64,000 bases of DNA from JBDTES01 sp039922435 (GTDB lineage: Bacteria; Patescibacteriota; Saccharimonadia; Saccharimonadales; UBA4665): positions 10,463 through 74,462 of the forward strand of contig JBDTES010000009.1 in the NCBI GenBank assembly GCA_039922435.1, given 5' to 3'. Below the pieces are notes generated by a model. It saw only the letters and a program-made list of their open reading frames with translations. It made no database searches and was not told the origin of the DNA. Both the position numbers and the translations under genes were made by a program. Positions 8,513 through 17,542 of the stretch are shown here, in pieces (positions within the stretch are counted from its first letter, which is position 1; every line of letters begins with the position of its first letter).

Positions 8513-9883
8513 CTATTTCTTCAGAAACTCATTCAGAGCGCTACGGACGTCCTTAACCACTATAAGAAAAGGCTCCTTGACTGGCTTGCCACCAGGGTGC
8601 AGTGCCGGACCAACCGCTGCATCAAAACCCAGCTTCTTAGCTTCTTGAACTCGCTTTTCAATAAATGGCACATGCCTAATTTCGCCAGATAACCCAACTT
8701 CGCCAAAGACCACTACATTTTGTTTAAGTTGCAGACCTTTCGAAGCCGATCCAATCGCCATACAAATGGCCAAATCAGCGGCTGGGTCATTTAGTCTAAT
8801 GCCGCCGACAATATTGACATAAATATCTTTGTCGGACAGCTGAAGCTTGGTTCTTCGTTCTAGTACTGCAATTAGTAGATTTAACCTATTTAAATCGATG
8901 CCACTGGCAGCCCGTTTCGGGTAACCGTAGCTGGTTTTATTAACTAACGCCTGAACTTCGACCAGTAACGGACGGCTACCCTCTAATGTAGCCAGTACCA
9001 CCGAGCCATCACTAATCTGCCTCTCAGCTAGTAGTGCCTGAGATGGGTTAGCCACTGGTCTTAAGCCCTTCTCGTCCATTTCCAGGATAGCTGCCTCAGT
9101 TGTTGGGCCAAATCGGTTCTTAGTCGCCCTAAGTACCTTAAAGCCGCCATAAGCATCACCCTCAAGCTGCAAGACTACGTCAACGATATGCTCTAGAACC
9201 TTCGGGCCGGCAATACTACCTTCTTTGGTAACATGGCCAACCACGAAAAGCGCCGTATTACTGGACTTCGCCGCCGAAACAAGGACGGCCGTACTGTTGG
9301 TAATCTGACTAACACTGCCAGGAGCCGAGGCAACTTCTTGCACCGTCATTGTTTGGATAGAATCAACCACTACAAGGTTATATTTTCCACTAGCCACAGT
9401 CGTTGCCACATCCTCAGCAATATTACTGGTAGCTAACATTAAATTGCCATTGTCGCCTAGACCAAGTCGACGGGCCCGCATCCCAACCTGATGTTCAGAT
9501 TCTTCGCCGCTAACATACAGTACTTTATACTGGGCGGCAACTAAGCCGGCTAGTTGAAGTAATAGTGTGCTTTTACCAATTCCTGGCTGGCCAGCGATAA
9601 GATTAACGCTGCCAGTCACAATACCGCCACCAAGAACCAAATCAACGTCTTTAATACCACTAGCCATCCGATTTTCAGGGCGAGATGTGGCCCTAGATAG
9701 GGTCTGTGAGTCAAGTACAGCCCCTACACCAGCCTTTTTGTTCAGACCAGTACCCGAGACAGCTACTAACTGCACTTCTTCGGTGATTGTATTCCATTCA
9801 CCGCATTGGGCACATTTACCGGCCCACGAGCTATAGACTGCCCCACAATTAGAACAGACAAACCGTTTAACTGGTTTTCTCAT
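8513..9883 (-). CDS. radA: DNA repair protein RadA
   Basis: RadA (Sms) is a RecA-like branch-migration ATPase. The 456-residue product has an N-terminal C4 zinc finger (CSNCG...CAQCG), Walker A GQPGIGKST, the RadA-specific KNRFG motif (RATKNRFGPT), and a C-terminal Lon-protease-like domain with VFGEVGLSGEIRHV. Length and order match the family. It is the second gene of a pair, 9 bases behind the membrane HExxH gene, and has its own AGGTG ribosome binding site 5 bases before the ATG, which suggests cotranscription. Confidence 0.97.
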   Translation of the reverse strand: MRKPVKRFVCSNCGAVYSSWAGKCAQCGEWNTITEEVQLVAVSGTGLNKKAGVGAVLDSQTLSRATSRPENRMASGIKDVDLVLGGGIVTGSVNLIAGQPGIGKSTLLLQLAGLVAAQYKVLYVSGEESEHQVGMRARRLGLGDNGNLMLATSNIAEDVATTVASGKYNLVVVDSIQTMTVQEVASAPGSVSQITNSTAVLVSAAKSSNTALFVVGHVTKEGSIAGPKVLEHIVDVVLQLEGDAYGGFKVLRATKNRFGPTTEAAILEMDEKGLRPVANPSQALLAERQISDGSVVLATLEGSRPLLVEVQALVNKTSYGYPKRAASGIDLNRLNLLIAVLERRTKLQLSDKDIYVNIVGGIRLNDPAADLAICMAIGSASKGLQLKQNVVVFGEVGLSGEIRHVPFIEKRVQEAKKLGFDAAVGPALHPGGKPVKEPFLIVVKDVRSALNEFLKK

Positions 9884-9892
9884 ATATTCACC

Positions 9893-10864
9893 TCATCCTT
9901 TGACCGTTTCAGGGCTAGCCGTAATCGCCTGCATCAGCTGTTGTTCTTCTAGAGCTACAGCATTGCGCTTTTCGACTAACTGATTGTATTGACTGATTTG
10001 GTCTTTAGTCTGACCTACCAAAGTATTATAGCGATCGACCGCCTGGTTGTAACTACCAACTAGACTATTATAGGCATCAGTATCACCACTAGCTCGATCG
10101 GCCCCCATCTGGGAGGCTTTGTCGTCTAAAGCCGCTTTCTGGCTAGTCAGCGAGCTACGGCTATCATCTACCTGTTGTCTGAGCGATTTTAGCTGAACAT
10201 CATACTGCTCAACTTGCTTCTGTCTGGATGTAAATTCGGCTTGATAAGCAGCTGCAAAGCCAGCAACCTTACTACGATTACCAAAATATCTTTGATAGTA
10301 GACCTCTAACTGGGGCGGCAGATTGGAAACTTCCGTCCCAAAAACCGAGTGCATCTCATCTAGTACATCATTTGGTTCAGTTTGTCGGTAAGAAGCTATC
10401 GTATCCAGCAAACGCTGATCACGGAGATCATTTTTATAAAACTGTTTTAGTAGACCATCGACATAATTCCTGTCTTTAGAGCTTAGGCGCTCATAGGCCG
10501 CATGCAACATCTCGTGGGCGGCCGTTACCTGTTGAACTCCATCCAGCCTGGGATCAGCTACGTTATAGATAAAGATTCCATTTTCACCGGACCGATAACA
10601 ACCAAGAATGATTGTTTTCTCGGTTGCTTTTGGACAATTCTCGGCAAAAGCTACCGAATTGGTTATGCCAGGTTTATTAATATAGAATAGATGCTTAGCC
10701 GCAGGCGTCATCGTATCTTCACTAGCCAGCGTCGCAATAGCAGTAGACGGTTGATATCCGCGTAGTTTAATCCAGTCGTGGATAGCCTGACGTTGATTAA
10801 TCACCAGACCTAGCAATAGCAGAACTACCACTAGTAGGCTGGTTTGTAACTTATTCCGTCTCAT
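9893..10864 (-). CDS. Membrane-anchored HExxH (zincin-like) protein with coiled coil
   Basis: 323 residues, not matched to a named family. A single N-terminal membrane segment spans about residues 8-23, with the rest predicted outside. HEMLH (117-121), in the stretch VTAAHEMLHAAYERL, is a classic HExxH zinc site. E170 in DVLDEMH could be a third ligand. Residues about 200-315 are Gln/Lys/Ser-rich and look like a long coiled coil with SYNQAVDRYNTL repeats. A metallopeptidase role is inferred only from the motif. It is the first gene before radA. A TACTAT -10 sits ten bases before the ATG and there is no ribosome binding site. Confidence 0.65.
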   Translation of the reverse strand: MRRNKLQTSLLVVVLLLLGLVINQRQAIHDWIKLRGYQPSTAIATLASEDTMTPAAKHLFYINKPGITNSVAFAENCPKATEKTIILGCYRSGENGIFIYNVADPRLDGVQQVTAAHEMLHAAYERLSSKDRNYVDGLLKQFYKNDLRDQRLLDTIASYRQTEPNDVLDEMHSVFGTEVSNLPPQLEVYYQRYFGNRSKVAGFAAAYQAEFTSRQKQVEQYDVQLKSLRQQVDDSRSSLTSQKAALDDKASQMGADRASGDTDAYNSLVGSYNQAVDRYNTLVGQTKDQISQYNQLVEKRNAVALEEQQLMQAITASPETVKG

Positions 10865-10926
10865 GGCTGGCTTAATAGTACATCATCAGGCTTAAGACAA
10901 GCTAGCCTACTAAAGTGAACCGCTGA

Positions 10927-13407
10927 TTATTCGTTAGCCGTTGTATATGTAAGGGCACTATTCTTAGCTCCGACACGCACGATATCGCCCTTATTGTATT
11001 TGCTTTCAAGTAGCTCAATCGACACTTGGTCTTCGATAGTGTCCTGGATTAAGCGGCGCAGTGGCCTGACCCCATTATGAGCGTCATAGCCATTGTCTAG
11101 CAGGTATTGTTTGGCGGCCGGCGTTAAACTAAGGCCTAGGCCGTGCTTTTGTAATCGACTACGTAAATCGTCAATCTGCAGATCCATAATCTTGAATATA
11201 TCTTTTTTGGTGAGAGCCCGGAAAACTACAACTTTATCAAGTCTGTTTAAAAGCTCTGGGCGCATCTGCTTTTTCAGTTCCTCCATGACCTTATCACGGT
11301 TACTAGCGTGCAAGGCATCCAAATCCTTCAAATCACTGCCGCGGTTAGCGCTAAAACCTAGCGAAGCCTCTTTTTGGAGTTTATCAGCTCCGATATTGCT
11401 GGTCATTATTATGATAGTATTCGTAAAATCAATCCGCCGCCCTTTGGCATCTGTCAGATAGCCATCCTCCAACATCTGAAGTAGCATATTAAATGTATCG
11501 GGGTGGGCTTTTTCGATTTCGTCGAACAGTACCAGACTGTAGGGTTGACGTCGAATCTTATCAGTTAGTTGGCCACCGTCATCATAGCCAACATAGCCAG
11601 CCGGTGCACCAACTAAACGCGATACATTATGGTGTTCGCTAAATTCGGACATATCGATTTTTACGAGAGCCTTCTCGTTGCCAAAGAACTCGCGGGCTAG
11701 CACTCGGGCCAGTTCAGTTTTACCAACTCCAGTTGGGCCTAAGAATATAAACGATCCAATCGGCCGACTGGTAGCACTAACACCACTACGATTGCGTCGA
11801 ATTGCCCGGCTTACCACTTCAACAGCTTCAGTCTGGCCAATTATATATTTGCCAATGTTACTCTCGAGATTTAGTAGGTACTTAGCCTCGCTACGAATGA
11901 CCTTTCTTGTCGGTACTCCAGTAATTCGAGCCACCACTTCGGCCACATCCTCACTAGACAGCGTTAATCGCTTTTTAGCCTTAGCGTCGGCTTGCTGCTT
12001 CTTGAGCTCACCCTGAATCTGGCTAGCCCGAGTCTTGAACTGAGCCGCTTTTTCGTAATCTTCGTTGTCAACCGCCTCGTCAATTCGGGCGTTCAGCAGT
12101 TTCAGTTCCTTTTGGAGCTTACGGACTTCTGGACTGGTTTTACCTTTGTCGACCCGCAAATGAGCAGCCGTTTCGTCTAACAAATCAATTGCTTTATCGG
12201 GCATAAATCGGTCACTAATATAACGCTTAGCTAGATGAACGGTGTCTTCCAGTACGCTGTCACTAATAATTACGCCATGAAACTGCTCATAATTCTTCCG
12301 CAGACCCTTTAGAATCGCCAGAGTTTCTGGTTCGCTGGTTTCTGGTACCTGAATCGGCTGAAAGCGTCGCTCCAAAGCAGCGTCCTTCTCGATATGCTTA
12401 GTATATTCGACAGTGGTAGTAGCGCCAATAACCTGGATTTTACCTCGTGCCAGCGACGGCTTTAGAATATTGCCGGCGTCCATCGCGCCTTCGGCTGCAC
12501 CAGCCCCAACAATCAGGTGTAATTCGTCAATAAATAGGATCGTCTTGTGGTCGTCCTCGAGTTCCGTCATAACCTTTTTTAGCCGTTCCTCAAACTCACC
12601 CCGATATTTGGTGCCAGCAATCATCCCGGCCAAGTCCAGCATTACAATCCGCTTATCGAGCAAGCTATCTGGCACATCTTCATTAATAATTCTCTGGGCT
12701 AAACCCTCAACAATGGCAGTTTTCCCAACCCCAGGCTCGCCAATTAGTACTGGATTATTCTTCGTTCGTCGATTAAGTATAGTGATCAAACGTCGAATTT
12801 GATTTTCGCGGCCAACCACTGGATCCAATTTATTTTTACGGGCTAAGTCAGTTAAGTCGGTACCAAACAAATCTAGAGTTGATTTGCGGCCTTTGCGGTT
12901 TGGTATCCGGCGGGTCGTTTCGGACTTGTCGGACCCCTCATAGCTTTGTCGACTCAAAAAATTTTCGAGCTCACCAGTTAAGCGGTCAACATCGATATTC
13001 ATGTCGCGCATCAGTACGGTGGCCCGAGCATTCTTTTGGGTTAAGATACTATATAAGATATGCTCGGTGCCGCAGAAATCTTGATTGTAATCTTGAGCGA
13101 CATCATAAGCCATTTTAAGCGTCAGTTTGGCAGTCTCGCTATAGCCCTTAGCGCCCATGTTAATAACTAGGGTCTTTGGGGTTAAATTAAGAGCCACCCG
13201 AGCTCGATCTAAAGTAATACCGGCATCACGCAGCATCTTAGCGCCCATGCTGCTCTCTTGAGCAAGAACACCCAGCAGTAGATGCTCGGTGCCAACATAA
13301 GCATTGCCTAGACTTCGCGCAATCGCACCAGCATGAACCAAACTCTGCCGCGCATTATCGGTTAAAAAATTTGAATAATCTTGAAAATCAGATGAATCTG
13401 GCATCAT
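10927..13407 (-). CDS. clpC: ATP-dependent Clp protease ATPase subunit ClpC
   Basis: AAA+ unfoldase that feeds proteins to ClpP. The 826 residues hold two N-terminal Clp repeats (about 1-150), a first AAA+ module with GEPGVGKT, a middle region with a UVR-like helix pair (EAVDNEDYEKAAQFKTRA) typical of ClpC, and a second AAA+ module with GPTGVGKT. The C-terminal domain has the VRPLRRLIQ motif. The ATG has a strong GGAGGG ribosome binding site nine bases upstream. The promoter overlaps a CIRCE operator, so HrcA-type heat-shock control is likely. No clpP or hrcA lies in the window. Confidence 0.97.
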   Translation of the reverse strand: MMPDSSDFQDYSNFLTDNARQSLVHAGAIARSLGNAYVGTEHLLLGVLAQESSMGAKMLRDAGITLDRARVALNLTPKTLVINMGAKGYSETAKLTLKMAYDVAQDYNQDFCGTEHILYSILTQKNARATVLMRDMNIDVDRLTGELENFLSRQSYEGSDKSETTRRIPNRKGRKSTLDLFGTDLTDLARKNKLDPVVGRENQIRRLITILNRRTKNNPVLIGEPGVGKTAIVEGLAQRIINEDVPDSLLDKRIVMLDLAGMIAGTKYRGEFEERLKKVMTELEDDHKTILFIDELHLIVGAGAAEGAMDAGNILKPSLARGKIQVIGATTTVEYTKHIEKDAALERRFQPIQVPETSEPETLAILKGLRKNYEQFHGVIISDSVLEDTVHLAKRYISDRFMPDKAIDLLDETAAHLRVDKGKTSPEVRKLQKELKLLNARIDEAVDNEDYEKAAQFKTRASQIQGELKKQQADAKAKKRLTLSSEDVAEVVARITGVPTRKVIRSEAKYLLNLESNIGKYIIGQTEAVEVVSRAIRRNRSGVSATSRPIGSFIFLGPTGVGKTELARVLAREFFGNEKALVKIDMSEFSEHHNVSRLVGAPAGYVGYDDGGQLTDKIRRQPYSLVLFDEIEKAHPDTFNMLLQMLEDGYLTDAKGRRIDFTNTIIIMTSNIGADKLQKEASLGFSANRGSDLKDLDALHASNRDKVMEELKKQMRPELLNRLDKVVVFRALTKKDIFKIMDLQIDDLRSRLQKHGLGLSLTPAAKQYLLDNGYDAHNGVRPLRRLIQDTIEDQVSIELLESKYNKGDIVRVGAKNSALTYTTANE

Positions 13408-13452
13408 TCTAATTTGCCCTCCTGACGAGTTTAAAATTTTCGTCTATAAACT

Positions 13453-13482
13453 ATGATACCGCAACTGGCACTCGGCAGTCAA
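13453..13482 (-). promoter_or_regulatory. clpC promoter, overlapped by CIRCE
   Basis: TTGACT (13477-13482), 18 bases, TATCAT (13453-13458). The -35 lies in the 9-base spacer of the CIRCE palindrome, so a bound repressor would block RNA polymerase. The leader is about 38 bases. Confidence 0.65.
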
Positions 13483-13491
13483 GAGTGCCAA
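13465..13491. promoter_or_regulatory. CIRCE operator (HrcA binding site)
   Basis: CTGGCACTC, nine bases, GAGTGCCAA. Read on the minus strand it is TTGGCACTC-N9-GAGTGCCAG, against the known consensus TTAGCACTC-N9-GAGTGCTAA. It lies just upstream of clpC and just past the stop of the preceding gene. Confidence 0.85.
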
Positions 13492-13495
13492 TCTC

Positions 13496-13867
13496 TTATT
13501 TTATTAGCCCCAACTGGCTGAAATACCTTTCAAACGGTTGCATTTGCGCTATTGTCGGCTTATCAATACCTCCTCTCATGCCATTATCCAGCTGGTTGAA
13601 GTCAAGAAACAACTTACCACCATCAGAGAACTTAAAACGCATCATTGGTGCCCAGCGCTTCAACATAATAATCTCAGATATCGAATAGTTTAAAACCTGC
13701 TCACCCTCACTATCAGCTAGAGTAAGCCGATTATTATTTAGTTTTAGCTGCCCTAAAGCTGCTTTTTTAAAAAGGGGCGCTAATCGCCTCGGATTAAAAT
13801 AATACCTAACCGAGGCGTGCAACGGGCCATCTAAATCAGTTTGTCCTTCAGACATATTACTTTGCAT
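13496..13867 (-). CDS. Small cytoplasmic protein of unknown function
   Basis: 123 residues from the ATG at 13867. I do not recognise the family. The protein has no signal or membrane segment and alternates short hydrophobic strands with charged turns (LKLNNNRLTLADSEGEQVLNYSIS), which would fit a small beta-rich PH-like fold, but this is a guess. The start is chosen because TGC-TATAGT stands exactly six bases upstream, as in other leaderless genes here; a TTG two codons earlier is unlikely. It lies between nusA and clpC, 23 bases downstream of nusA, and ends 4 bases before the CIRCE site. Confidence 0.65.
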   Translation of the reverse strand: MQSNMSEGQTDLDGPLHASVRYYFNPRRLAPLFKKAALGQLKLNNNRLTLADSEGEQVLNYSISEIIMLKRWAPMMRFKFSDGGKLFLDFNQLDNGMRGGIDKPTIAQMQPFERYFSQLGLIK

Positions 13868-13873
13868 AGCCAA

Positions 13874-13882
13874 ACTATAGCA
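13874..13882 (-). promoter_or_regulatory. Extended -10 box, leaderless type
   Basis: TGC-TATAGT with a 6-base spacer to the ATG at 13867. It sits at the very end of nusA. Confidence 0.55.
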
Positions 13883-13890
13883 CGAGTAAG

Positions 13891-15087
13891 CTATTCGCCG
13901 TGTTCTTCGATGGCCTCTAGCAAGCTACTCTCTAGTTGTTCTTTTTTCTTGAGCCGCTGTGGTTGTTTGGGTAGATTAACGGTCTCAATCTTACCTTCAT
14001 TAACAGTTGCTTCGACCTTAGTGACTGTCTCATCACTATTAATAGTCGGCTTCTCGGCATTAATATCTAACTCGTAGCCAGTTAACTTGCTAGCTAGTCG
14101 GACGTTCTGACCGCCCCGACCAATTGCAATACTAAGTTGATCTTCGGGTACAATCACCTTAGCTTTTTTATCAGCTTCATTTAACTCAACTTTGCTAACC
14201 CGGGTTGGGCTGAGGGCTTGAGTAATATACAAAATAGGGTCGCCACTCCAAACAACAATATCGATTTTCTCTTGTTCACCAATCTCGCCAACAACCGCAT
14301 TAACGCGGGTACCATGGCCACCGACGAAGGTACCAACTGGGTCAACTCCTTGAACAGCTGAAAATACAGCAATTTTGCTACGAACACCAGCTTCTCGAGC
14401 GATGGCTTTTATCTCGACGGCACCGCTTTCCATTTCTGGTACTTCACCACGGAACAGCCACTCAACAAACTCTTTGTTGCCACGACTAACAATCAACTGT
14501 GAGCCGCGTGGGCCACGTTCGACGTCTTTCAAATAAACTTTAAGACGTTGCCCTGGGTAGTAACGTTCTCCCTGGATTTGCTCGCTACGAGGCATGATTC
14601 CCTGAGCCTTACCTAGCTCCAAACGGACTAACATTCCCTCGACACGACTGACTAGAGCTGTAATTACAGTCCCAATCTTATCTTCATACTCAGCTAGCAC
14701 AATCTCGCGCTCAGCCTCACGCAGACGCTGCAAAATAACTTGCTTAGCTGTCTGAGCAGCCACTCGGCCAAAGCTCTTAACCTCCTCGTGGATCTCAATA
14801 AAATCACCAATTTTAGCATTTTTCTGAATGACCTGAGCCTGGGCCAGACTCAGCTCATATGCGGCATTTCCAACTGTCTCGACTACTTCCTTAGAAACAT
14901 AGGCATCAACTTCGCCAGTAGCCAGATTCATTTCAGCCCGAACTTCTTGCTCACGTTCGCCATAATCACGACGATAGGCAGCCGCCAGAGCTTGCTCGAC
15001 AACTTCCTTAACGGTTTCTTCCGGTAAATTCTTCTCTTCAGCAATAGCTGTAATCGCTATAGCCAGTTGTTTAAAATCCATTTCCAT
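13891..15087 (-). CDS. nusA: Transcription termination/antitermination factor NusA
   Basis: NusA binds RNA polymerase and nascent RNA and modulates pausing and termination. The ATG at 15087 is preferred, with AAGGG ribosome binding site nine bases away; an in-frame GTG at 15135 lacks a site. The product is 398 residues: an N-terminal polymerase-binding domain (about 1-125), an S1 domain (IGTVITALVSRVEGMLVRL), then tandem KH domains with AIGRGGQNVRLASKLTGYEL. A charged tail follows and no acidic C-terminal repeats are present. The leader carries a strong promoter and a terminator-like hairpin. Confidence 0.95.
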   Translation of the reverse strand: MEMDFKQLAIAITAIAEEKNLPEETVKEVVEQALAAAYRRDYGEREQEVRAEMNLATGEVDAYVSKEVVETVGNAAYELSLAQAQVIQKNAKIGDFIEIHEEVKSFGRVAAQTAKQVILQRLREAEREIVLAEYEDKIGTVITALVSRVEGMLVRLELGKAQGIMPRSEQIQGERYYPGQRLKVYLKDVERGPRGSQLIVSRGNKEFVEWLFRGEVPEMESGAVEIKAIAREAGVRSKIAVFSAVQGVDPVGTFVGGHGTRVNAVVGEIGEQEKIDIVVWSGDPILYITQALSPTRVSKVELNEADKKAKVIVPEDQLSIAIGRGGQNVRLASKLTGYELDINAEKPTINSDETVTKVEATVNEGKIETVNLPKQPQRLKKKEQLESSLLEAIEEHGE

Positions 15088-15136
15088 TATATTTTCCCTT
15101 CTTTTAAATTTCCAAATTGTAATGGTCCATCTCACG

Positions 15137-15160
15137 AAAAAAGTCGACCTGTCGGCCGAC
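15137..15160 (-). terminator. Intrinsic terminator-like hairpin in the nusA leader (possible attenuator)
   Basis: On the minus strand GTCGGCC-GACA-GGTCGAC forms a 7-bp stem with one G-U pair, followed at once by six T. It begins about 8 bases after the predicted nusA transcription start and about 50 bases before the nusA ATG. No other gene is read into it, so its likely role is control of nusA itself. Confidence 0.6.
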
Positions 15161-15174
15161 CTAGTACGCTTTTA

Positions 15175-15202
15175 ATTATACTTCCGTCAGCCCAAAAGTC
15201 AA
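15175..15202 (-). promoter_or_regulatory. nusA promoter
   Basis: TTGACT (15197-15202), 16 bases, TATAAT (15175-15180): one of the best sigma70-type promoters in the window. The expected start is near 15168, giving a leader of about 80 bases. Confidence 0.75.
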
Positions 15203-15244
15203 CCACCCAAACATAGCCCTACGTGATTTAGCTCATTAATCTAG

Positions 15245-15250
15245 TATAAT
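15245..15250 (+). promoter_or_regulatory. -10 box of the membrane hydrolase gene, leaderless type
   Basis: Perfect TATAAT with exactly six bases before the ATG at 15257 and no ribosome binding site. No convincing -35. Confidence 0.6.
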
Positions 15251-15256
15251 CTCAGT

Positions 15257-16924
15257 ATGCGATATGGAGCTCGGCTGGCTAGATACACGAAACAATGGTT
15301 TGATCGGTTTAGTTATGGCGGCCTGCTTCTAGGCACAATCTTCTTCTGCTTTTCAATGATGCCATCACTTTTGCCACGACCTTGGCTGTTCCAGGGGATA
15401 ATCAGTGGCATTAGCTTAACGATTGGTTATGGAATCGGCACCAGCTTAAGTAGTATCATTCGATGGCTAACACAGTACGAACTACCAGTAAATATTAGGT
15501 ACTATTTATGGTGGACATTAGCCATACTGGCGCCAGTCTTTTCTTTAGTTTTTGTATACCAAGGTCACATCTGGCAGAATGAGGTTCGACAACTAGTTAA
15601 TGAGCCATTCGTGCCAGGCGGACATTCAATATTGATGTTACTGTCGGCAATTTTACTGGCAATTATTATTATCAGTTTAGCTCGAGCTATAAGATTACTT
15701 GGTCGATTTTTGCAGAGACAGCTTGACCGCATCCTGCCCCGGAGACTCTCCGGAGCCCTAGTTGGTCTAATACTTATAGTAGTATTCTTCTGGATTGTTA
15801 GTGGTGTTTTCGTGAACTTCTTAGTCAGTAGTGCCCGACGCAGTTTTAGTTATAAAAATAATACTACGACGGTAGGCACTTCGCGGCCGGCTTCTAGTCT
15901 ACGATCCGGTAGCCTCGATTCGTTGATACCATGGCAAACACTTGGCCAAGCTGGTAGAGACTTCGTTGCCAAGGGACCAAATACTAGTCAACTGCAAGAA
16001 TTTAGTGGCCAGCCGGCTATTGAGCCAATCCGGGTCTACTCTGGGTTAGAAAGTGCCAAAACTACCGAAGCCCGGTCGCAATTAGCCGTCAAAGAGCTTG
16101 AGCGAACTGGTGCGTTCGACCGTAAAATACTAGTGATTGCCAACACAACCGGAACAGGTTGGCTAGAACCACAGGCCGTTAATAGCCTGGAATACATGTG
16201 GAATGGTGACAGCGCTATCGTGGCACAACAGTACTCGTACCTTCCAAGTTGGATGTCATTTTTAGTCGATAAAGAGAATGCCACCAATACAGGACGATCA
16301 CTATTTGACGCCGTCTATGGCAAATGGTTAACCCTGCCAGTTAACCATCGGCCTGAGCTCTATACTTATGGCCTAAGTCTAGGCTCTTTCGGTGGCCAAG
16401 CAGCCTACAGCGGTATTAATGGTCTTCGCAATGCGGTAAGCGGTGCGCTATTTGTTGGTACTCCCAACGATACTCAACTCTGGCAAACTGTGACAATTGG
16501 CCGCGACCAAGGGTCACCGCAGTGGCAGCCAGTCTATAAACAAGACAAAACCGTTCGGTTTGCGGCTACTAACTCACAGATTTCTAATAATCAGGCTGGC
16601 TGGCAATCACCTCGAGTACTCTATGTCCAACACGGCTCTGATCCGGTTGTCTGGTTCAATTTTAACTTGTGGTTTCATAAGCCAGATTGGCTTAAAGACC
16701 ACCGAGCACCTGACGTATCACCAGCTGTACATTGGTATCCAATAGTTACCTTCTGGCAAATAGCTATCGACCAGGTTTATGGTGGCGATATGCCGGCTGG
16801 CTATGGCCACAACTACACCAATACCTCGGCCGCCTCCTGGGCCGCCATAACCCAACCCCAAGGCTGGGGGCCCAATAACACTATCCGACTTCAGACATTA
16901 ATAAATCATAGTCCGATCGAGTAA
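15257..16924 (+). CDS. Membrane alpha/beta hydrolase (DUF2319/Abhydrolase_9 type)
   Basis: 555 residues. The N-terminal 190 residues hold about four membrane segments (near 20-60, 80-105, 125-150 and 165-190), followed by a hydrolase domain. The nucleophile elbow is YGLSLGSFGG (Ser in GLSLG), and LYVQHGSDPVVWF and GHNY supply the likely acid and histidine. This architecture matches the actinobacterial-type alpha/beta-hydrolase with an N-terminal membrane domain. The substrate is not known; lipids or esters at the membrane are plausible. It diverges from nusA and is probably translated from a leaderless mRNA. Confidence 0.85.
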   Translation: MRYGARLARYTKQWFDRFSYGGLLLGTIFFCFSMMPSLLPRPWLFQGIISGISLTIGYGIGTSLSSIIRWLTQYELPVNIRYYLWWTLAILAPVFSLVFVYQGHIWQNEVRQLVNEPFVPGGHSILMLLSAILLAIIIISLARAIRLLGRFLQRQLDRILPRRLSGALVGLILIVVFFWIVSGVFVNFLVSSARRSFSYKNNTTTVGTSRPASSLRSGSLDSLIPWQTLGQAGRDFVAKGPNTSQLQEFSGQPAIEPIRVYSGLESAKTTEARSQLAVKELERTGAFDRKILVIANTTGTGWLEPQAVNSLEYMWNGDSAIVAQQYSYLPSWMSFLVDKENATNTGRSLFDAVYGKWLTLPVNHRPELYTYGLSLGSFGGQAAYSGINGLRNAVSGALFVGTPNDTQLWQTVTIGRDQGSPQWQPVYKQDKTVRFAATNSQISNNQAGWQSPRVLYVQHGSDPVVWFNFNLWFHKPDWLKDHRAPDVSPAVHWYPIVTFWQIAIDQVYGGDMPAGYGHNYTNTSAASWAAITQPQGWGPNNTIRLQTLINHSPIE

Positions 16925-16945
16925 CCATTTAAGCTAAGTATAAGG

Positions 16946-17536
16946 TTATCCAATATCACGAACCGTCAGATCGGAATGCTGCATAAGAAATTCAAAAAAT
17001 CTGCGTAGTGGTTCGGTATCATTATAGCCAATATCGTCATAATCGATTATTGCGGCCCGACCTTCCACGACAGCCGTAGTGTGATTCATTGCTTCTGGAT
17101 AAACTACTCCTCCCAATGCATCATACATATCCATATGTATCTCCGAAGGCATACTAGACCGACTCAATCCTAGCCCTGGTATCATATATCGATCTTCTAT
17201 AAGCTTAGCCGTATTATTTCTAGTAAAGTCCTCGGTTAAAACTCCAACAGCAGAGCCATCATACGTAACTCCTATAGAAAAGATAGGTAAAGCCGCAGCT
17301 AGACTAATAGAGCCAGAATCTACGAAGCAATCTGCCACGGCTAGTTCTCTAATCGTCCTTAAGGAATCCCCCCGCTTTTTAATTCCAATCGGCAAAACTA
17401 TACCGTCCAGCCTAGACTCCACATATCCAAGTGAGGTGAACTTTCCCCGAGGTGCATTCAGTATAGACTTCTTCAAATCCTCAGTAATGAGCAAGCTGTC
17501 AACTACCTTGTTTGATTCGTGAGTGTAATGCGACAT
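16946..17536 (-). CDS. Unknown soluble protein under a palindromic operator-like site
   Basis: 197 residues from ATG 17536; an upstream in-frame start at 17560 would lie inside the promoter. I do not recognise the family. No signal or membrane segment is seen. The centre reads SIGVTYDGSAVGVLTEDFT and near the end AAIIDYDDIGYND, an acidic segment that could be compared with metal-binding Asp motifs of phosphotransferases, but the evidence is thin. It is a single gene, convergent with the hydrolase gene and divergent from the M1 aminopeptidase. Its promoter carries an 8-bp inverted repeat. Confidence 0.6.
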   Translation of the reverse strand: MSHYTHESNKVVDSLLITEDLKKSILNAPRGKFTSLGYVESRLDGIVLPIGIKKRGDSLRTIRELAVADCFVDSGSISLAAALPIFSIGVTYDGSAVGVLTEDFTRNNTAKLIEDRYMIPGLGLSRSSMPSEIHMDMYDALGGVVYPEAMNHTTAVVEGRAAIIDYDDIGYNDTEPLRRFFEFLMQHSDLTVRDIG

Positions 17537-17542
17537 TTGTAT

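Noticed and set aside
15088..15135. Longer NusA start at GTG 15135
   Set aside because: The ATG at 15087 has an AAGGG site at good spacing and matches the normal NusA N-terminus.
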